Source: CAZART01 sp964487555 (lineage in GTDB: Bacteria; Bacteroidota; Rhodothermia; Rhodothermales; VXPQ01). From it: a DNA stretch of 31,031 nt. The notes under the pieces are model-generated. The model saw only the letters and a list, made by a program, of their open reading frames with translations, had not been told where the DNA came from and ran no database searches. Below are positions 27,669 through 31,031 of the stretch, piece after piece (the first letter of the stretch is position 1; each line of letters begins with the position of its first letter). The position numbers and the translations under genes were made by a program. The stretch lies in NCBI GenBank assembly GCA_964487555.1, contig CAZART010000062.1, positions 1-31,031 of the forward strand, read 5' to 3'.

Positions 27669-30014
27669 ATGCCGATCGTTGAGACCATTCCCCTGCACGA
27701 AACGGCGCAGGAGAGATATCTGAACTACGCACTCTCGGTAATTACGAGCCGAGCACTGCCGGACATCCGGGACGGCCTAAAGCCGGTGCAGCGTCGCATT
27801 CTTTATGCGATGCACAGCAATCTGCGATTGTATCCCGATGCCCGTTACCGTAAGAGCGCCGCAGTCGTCGGTGAAGTGATGGGTAAATACCACCCGCACG
27901 GCGATTCGGCCATTTACGATGCCATGGTGCGCATGGCGCAGACCTTTTCTCTTCGGGACCCGTTGATCGACGGCCACGGCAACTTCGGTTCGATCGATGG
28001 CGACAATCCGGCCGCCATGCGCTATACGGAGGTGAAGCTTCGGCCGCTCGCCATGGAGATGCTAAGCGAGATCCGGCAGCAGACGGTGGACTTCCGACCG
28101 AATTTCGATGGAAGTCTGTTCGAGCCCGTCGTCCTGCCGTCGAAGTTTCCAAATCTACTGGTCAACGGGTCGAGCGGAATCGCGGTGGGAATGGCCACGA
28201 ATATTCCGCCGCACAACCTGGGCGAGGTCGTCGGCGCGCTGGTACGCCTCGTCGATAATCCGGAAGCGACGGTCGAAGATCTCGTGGGCGAAGGCGGCGT
28301 TCAGGGTCCGGACTTTCCGACAGGGGGTCGCATTCTGAATACGGCGGAGGAGCTGCTCGAAATCTACCGCACCGGTCAAGGCGCCGTGGAGCTGCGGGGC
28401 GAATACCAGATGGAGGGAAAGACACGGATCGTTCTCACCTCGGTGCCGTACGCGGTCACGAAGGCGGATCTCGTGGAAAAGATTGCGGAGCACATCGCGA
28501 ACGAGCGCGTGCCCCAGCTCTCCGACATACGCGACGAGTCGACCGAGGAGGTGCGTGTCGTGCTCGAGCTTAAGCGGGGCGCCGATCCTGAAGCGGCGAT
28601 GGCGTTTCTGTTCAAGCATACCCCGCTGCAGTCCCGCTTCCACGTGAACATGACGTGCCTTGTGCCGACGGAGAACCCTCAAGTGTCGGCGCCGCAGAAA
28701 GTGAATCTTCAGGCGGTGCTGCGCTCTTTCCTGGCCTTCCGGATGGAAGTGGTGGTCCGGCGTCTCAAACACGAGCTCGAGCAGCTCGAGCGGCGCATCC
28801 ACATTCTGCGCGGCTTCGAGAAGATCTTCGACGCGCTCGACGAGGCCATTCGGATGATCCGGGCTTCGGAGGACAAGTCGGACGCGGCCCAGCGTCTCAT
28901 GCACCGCTTCGGCCTCGATGACGAGCAGGCCGACGCCATTCTCGAGACGAAGCTCTATCGGCTGGCGAAGCTCGAGATCGAGGCCATCCGCAGTGAGCTG
29001 GAGGCGAAAGAGCGCCGCGCCAGGGAAATTCGAGAGTTGCTTGATGACGAACCGGCTCGCTGGAGGCTGGTACGTTCGGAGCTGGTGGAGATAGCGGATA
29101 CATACGGGTCGGAGAGGCGCAGTGAGATTGCCGGGCCGGACGCGGTGCTCGAGTACACGGCGGAAGACTATATCATCGAGGAAGATTTCTATGTGATCAC
29201 TACCCGTGATGGCTGGGTTAAGCGGCAGCGGACGTATACGGACTTGCAGAGCATACGCGTGCGCGAGGGAGACGAGATCGGATGGGTCGTACCCGGCTCG
29301 ACGCGGCAGACCGTCGGTTTCTTTACCAACTTCGGAAAATGCTACACTATTCGCGTCGACGACTTGCCGAGCACGACGGGCTATGGTGATCCCATCCAGA
29401 AGCTCTTTGATTTCTCGGACAAGGAACGGGTGATGGGCGTCGTGTCCTTCGATGAGCGGGCGATGCCGAAGCCGCTGGTTGAGCCCGAGGCCGAACCTCG
29501 TTTGTTCGACGAAGAGACGGGCGAACCTCTCGAGCAGCCGCTGCCCTTTGTCGTTGCAATCTCGAAAATGGGGCAAGCGGTACGCTTTACGATCGACGGT
29601 TATACGGATCCCTCGACGAAGAGCGGAAGAACGTTTATGAAGGTGGATTCCGGGGATGCAATTGTGGGCGTCGAGATCGCTGCAGGGGATGAGAACGTAT
29701 GTCTCGCCTCAAAGAACGGCCACGTGCTCATCTTCCCGATCCACCAGATTCCCGTATTCAAAGGAAGCGCTAAAGGTGTAATCGCAATGCGCCTGGCCAA
29801 GGATGACGTCGTGCTTGGATTTGCCCTGTCGAACGCCGCTCGCGAGGGCCTGGAAGTGGAGACGAACCGAGGTCGGCGCGAGATCGTCCGCACGACGAAG
29901 TTCGAGGTGGCGAATCGGGGAAATAAGGGCAAGGTCATTATACGCCGGGGACATCTTTCGCGGGTAATTCCTACGCCGGTGGAAATACGCCTGAATGGGC
30001 AGGGAGGAGGTTGA
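27669..30014 (+). CDS. Type IIA DNA topoisomerase, A subunit (ParC/GyrA family, topoisomerase IV-like)
   Basis: This subunit cuts and rejoins DNA in gyrase or topoisomerase IV. In the 781-residue protein the breakage-reunion domain has GLKPVQRRILYAMH and HPHGDSAIYDAMVRMAQ, which includes the quinolone-determining S80 and D84. The catalytic tyrosine is Y119 in AAMRYTEVKL. A coiled-coil region lies at about 355-470. A beta-pinwheel C-terminal domain follows from about 500. No good GyrA-box (QRRGGKG) is visible at the start of that domain; only a degenerate NRGNKGK lies near residue 758. That favours topoisomerase IV over gyrase, but does not prove it. The B subunit gene begins 53 bp downstream. 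The order A before B is the reverse of the usual parE-parC. Confidence 0.93.
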   Translation: MPIVETIPLHETAQERYLNYALSVITSRALPDIRDGLKPVQRRILYAMHSNLRLYPDARYRKSAAVVGEVMGKYHPHGDSAIYDAMVRMAQTFSLRDPLIDGHGNFGSIDGDNPAAMRYTEVKLRPLAMEMLSEIRQQTVDFRPNFDGSLFEPVVLPSKFPNLLVNGSSGIAVGMATNIPPHNLGEVVGALVRLVDNPEATVEDLVGEGGVQGPDFPTGGRILNTAEELLEIYRTGQGAVELRGEYQMEGKTRIVLTSVPYAVTKADLVEKIAEHIANERVPQLSDIRDESTEEVRVVLELKRGADPEAAMAFLFKHTPLQSRFHVNMTCLVPTENPQVSAPQKVNLQAVLRSFLAFRMEVVVRRLKHELEQLERRIHILRGFEKIFDALDEAIRMIRASEDKSDAAQRLMHRFGLDDEQADAILETKLYRLAKLEIEAIRSELEAKERRAREIRELLDDEPARWRLVRSELVEIADTYGSERRSEIAGPDAVLEYTAEDYIIEEDFYVITTRDGWVKRQRTYTDLQSIRVREGDEIGWVVPGSTRQTVGFFTNFGKCYTIRVDDLPSTTGYGDPIQKLFDFSDKERVMGVVSFDERAMPKPLVEPEAEPRLFDEETGEPLEQPLPFVVAISKMGQAVRFTIDGYTDPSTKSGRTFMKVDSGDAIVGVEIAAGDENVCLASKNGHVLIFPIHQIPVFKGSAKGVIAMRLAKDDVVLGFALSNAAREGLEVETNRGRREIVRTTKFEVANRGNKGKVIIRRGHLSRVIPTPVEIRLNGQGGG

Positions 30015-30054
30015 GAGTAGAACGTAGCGCGTAGACACTCCACTACGCACTCTC
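30013..30054 (+). repeat. Imperfect hairpin between the topoisomerase genes
   Basis: GCGTAG (30029-30034) pairs with CTACGC (30043-30048) and, outside it, GAGAGT (30013-30018) pairs with ACTCTC (30049-30054), leaving a ten-base bulge on the left arm. The first bases overlap the A-subunit stop codon. The spacer also repeats CGTAG words. No U-tract follows, so it need not stop transcription. Confidence 0.35.
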
Positions 30055-30067
30055 CACAAAATTGAAG

Positions 30068-31031
30068 ATGCAAATGAGCGAAGTGGCAGCGAGAACATAT
30101 ACCGGCGCCGACATCCAGGTCCTTGAGGGTCTCGAGCCTGTCCGGAAACGCCCGGGCATGTATATAGGCGGCACAGGAAAGCCGGGGCTTCATCACCTTT
30201 TGTGGGAGATCGTCGACAATGCCGTCGACGAGGCGACGAACGGTTATGCGTCGCAGATTGAGGTCGAGCTGCACCGCGACGGCCGTAGCATCACCGTGTC
30301 CGACAACGGCCGAGGCATTCCGGTCGACAAACACCCGATCAAGAAAGTGCCGGCTTTGCAGCTGATTCTTACCACACTGCACGCCGGCGGCAAGTTCGAT
30401 CAGACGAACTACATCACTTCCGGTGGACTCCACGGCGTCGGCGCATCGGTCGTGAATGCGCTCTCCGAGGAGCTGGTGGCGACCGTGAAACGCGATGGCG
30501 CCACGTACGAGCAGCGCTACGAACGAGGCGTTCCGGTGACGAAGCTGAATAAAATCTCCACCGGTACGAGAGGCACGGGAACGGCCGTCTATTTCAGGCC
30601 CGATCCGGAGATCTTCGAGTCCGTGGAGTTCGACCTCGAGCTGATTCGCGAGAACCTCGAAGTCAAAACGTACCTCAACAGTGCGCTGCGGATCGTTTTC
30701 AAGGACAACGTGAACGGCCGGCGCTACGAATATCACCATGAAGGCGGTGTCGCCGAATACCTCGACCATATTGTGGAGGAGCTCGGAGAGCGGGCCGTGC
30801 ATAAGGAGCAGTTTCTGCAGCGGCAGCCGCATATCCACGACGGAGCGCGCGTCGAAGTGGCTCTCCAGTGGACCGAGGCTCCTAAGGAGAATGTCCGTTC
30901 GTTTGTAAACGGGATCCCGACGCGAGACGGTGGAACGCACGAACAGGGTTTTCGCGATGCCGTTCGGAGCGCGGTTCGTGCGTACATGGAGACGCATGAT
31001 ATGATGCCGAAAAACCTCGACATCTCGGCGG
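30068..31031 (+). CDS. Type IIA DNA topoisomerase, B subunit (ParE/GyrB family), 3' end cut by the window
   Basis: This is the ATPase subunit that partners the preceding A subunit. The window holds the first 321 codons with no stop. The GHKL ATPase domain is clear: YTGADIQVLEGLEPVRKRPGMYIGG, EIVDNAVDEATNGY (ATP-metal asparagine), VSDNGRGIPVD, LHAGGKFDQTNYITSGG, and LHGVGASVVNALSEELV. The transducer domain begins at about residue 225, with SFVNGIPTRDGGTHEQGF at about 278-295. The start is ATG 30068 or 30074 (same frame); no clear ribosome binding site favours either. Like its partner it is probably topoisomerase IV ParE, though GyrB cannot be excluded without the C-terminal half. Confidence 0.93.
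   Translation, partial: MQMSEVAARTYTGADIQVLEGLEPVRKRPGMYIGGTGKPGLHHLLWEIVDNAVDEATNGYASQIEVELHRDGRSITVSDNGRGIPVDKHPIKKVPALQLILTTLHAGGKFDQTNYITSGGLHGVGASVVNALSEELVATVKRDGATYEQRYERGVPVTKLNKISTGTRGTGTAVYFRPDPEIFESVEFDLELIRENLEVKTYLNSALRIVFKDNVNGRRYEYHHEGGVAEYLDHIVEELGERAVHKEQFLQRQPHIHDGARVEVALQWTEAPKENVRSFVNGIPTRDGGTHEQGFRDAVRSAVRAYMETHDMMPKNLDISA

Overview
The window looks like a stretch of bacterial chromosome given over almost entirely to housekeeping biosynthesis. All recognisable genes lie on the + strand, and 20 of the 21 confident protein genes are complete; the last runs off the right edge. Coding DNA is G+C-rich (I estimate about 60%) and Shine-Dalgarno sequences are often weak. TTG and GTG starts occur. 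The gene families (archaeal/short-type LeuC and LeuD, a roughly 650-residue aconitase, a LiuC-like hydratase, the PlsY-GpsA pair) would suit a Rhodothermota/Bacteroidota-like or Gemmatimonadota-like bacterium. This placement is an inference with low confidence. No phage, IS, tRNA, rRNA or CRISPR was recognised.

Positions 1-10960 form a branched-chain amino acid block: ilvB, ilvN, ilvC, leuB, leuA, (assembly gap), leuC, leuD, cimA. It holds acetolactate synthase, ketol-acid reductoisomerase, the complete leucine branch (LeuA, LeuCD, LeuB) and citramalate synthase. CimA lets pyruvate and acetyl-CoA feed isoleucine synthesis without threonine deaminase, and the single LeuCD/LeuB set could serve both the leucine and citramalate routes. 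ilvD and ilvE are not in the window. The 100-N run at 6891-6990 lies between two identical 55-bp copies. It is best explained as a scaffolding artefact between contigs that really overlap.

Positions 10989-17158 encode glutamate synthase (gltB, gltD), which supplies the glutamate used in transamination. Positions 17274-19560 hold thrB and thrC, the last two steps of threonine synthesis, one base apart. A LiuC-like enoyl-CoA hydratase/isomerase family gene follows (19733-20521).

After a 405-bp non-coding region with a 21-22-bp minisatellite comes an aconitase-family gene (20927-22882) with a strong ribosome binding site. It overlaps by four bases a divergent squalene/phytoene-synthase-fold protein (22879-23715) that lacks the usual first aspartate-rich motif. 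Then come purM, plsY and gpsA (purine and phospholipid synthesis), a small AlbA_2/winged-helix protein, and a type IIA topoisomerase A subunit followed by the start of its B subunit.

The points most worth a second look are the SQS-PSY-fold protein coupled to aconitase, the Ser in place of the first Fe-S cysteine of that aconitase, the duplicated 55-mer at the gap, and the many short tandem or inverted repeats that fill the intergenic regions. I did not find a convincing, wholly new multigene system here.
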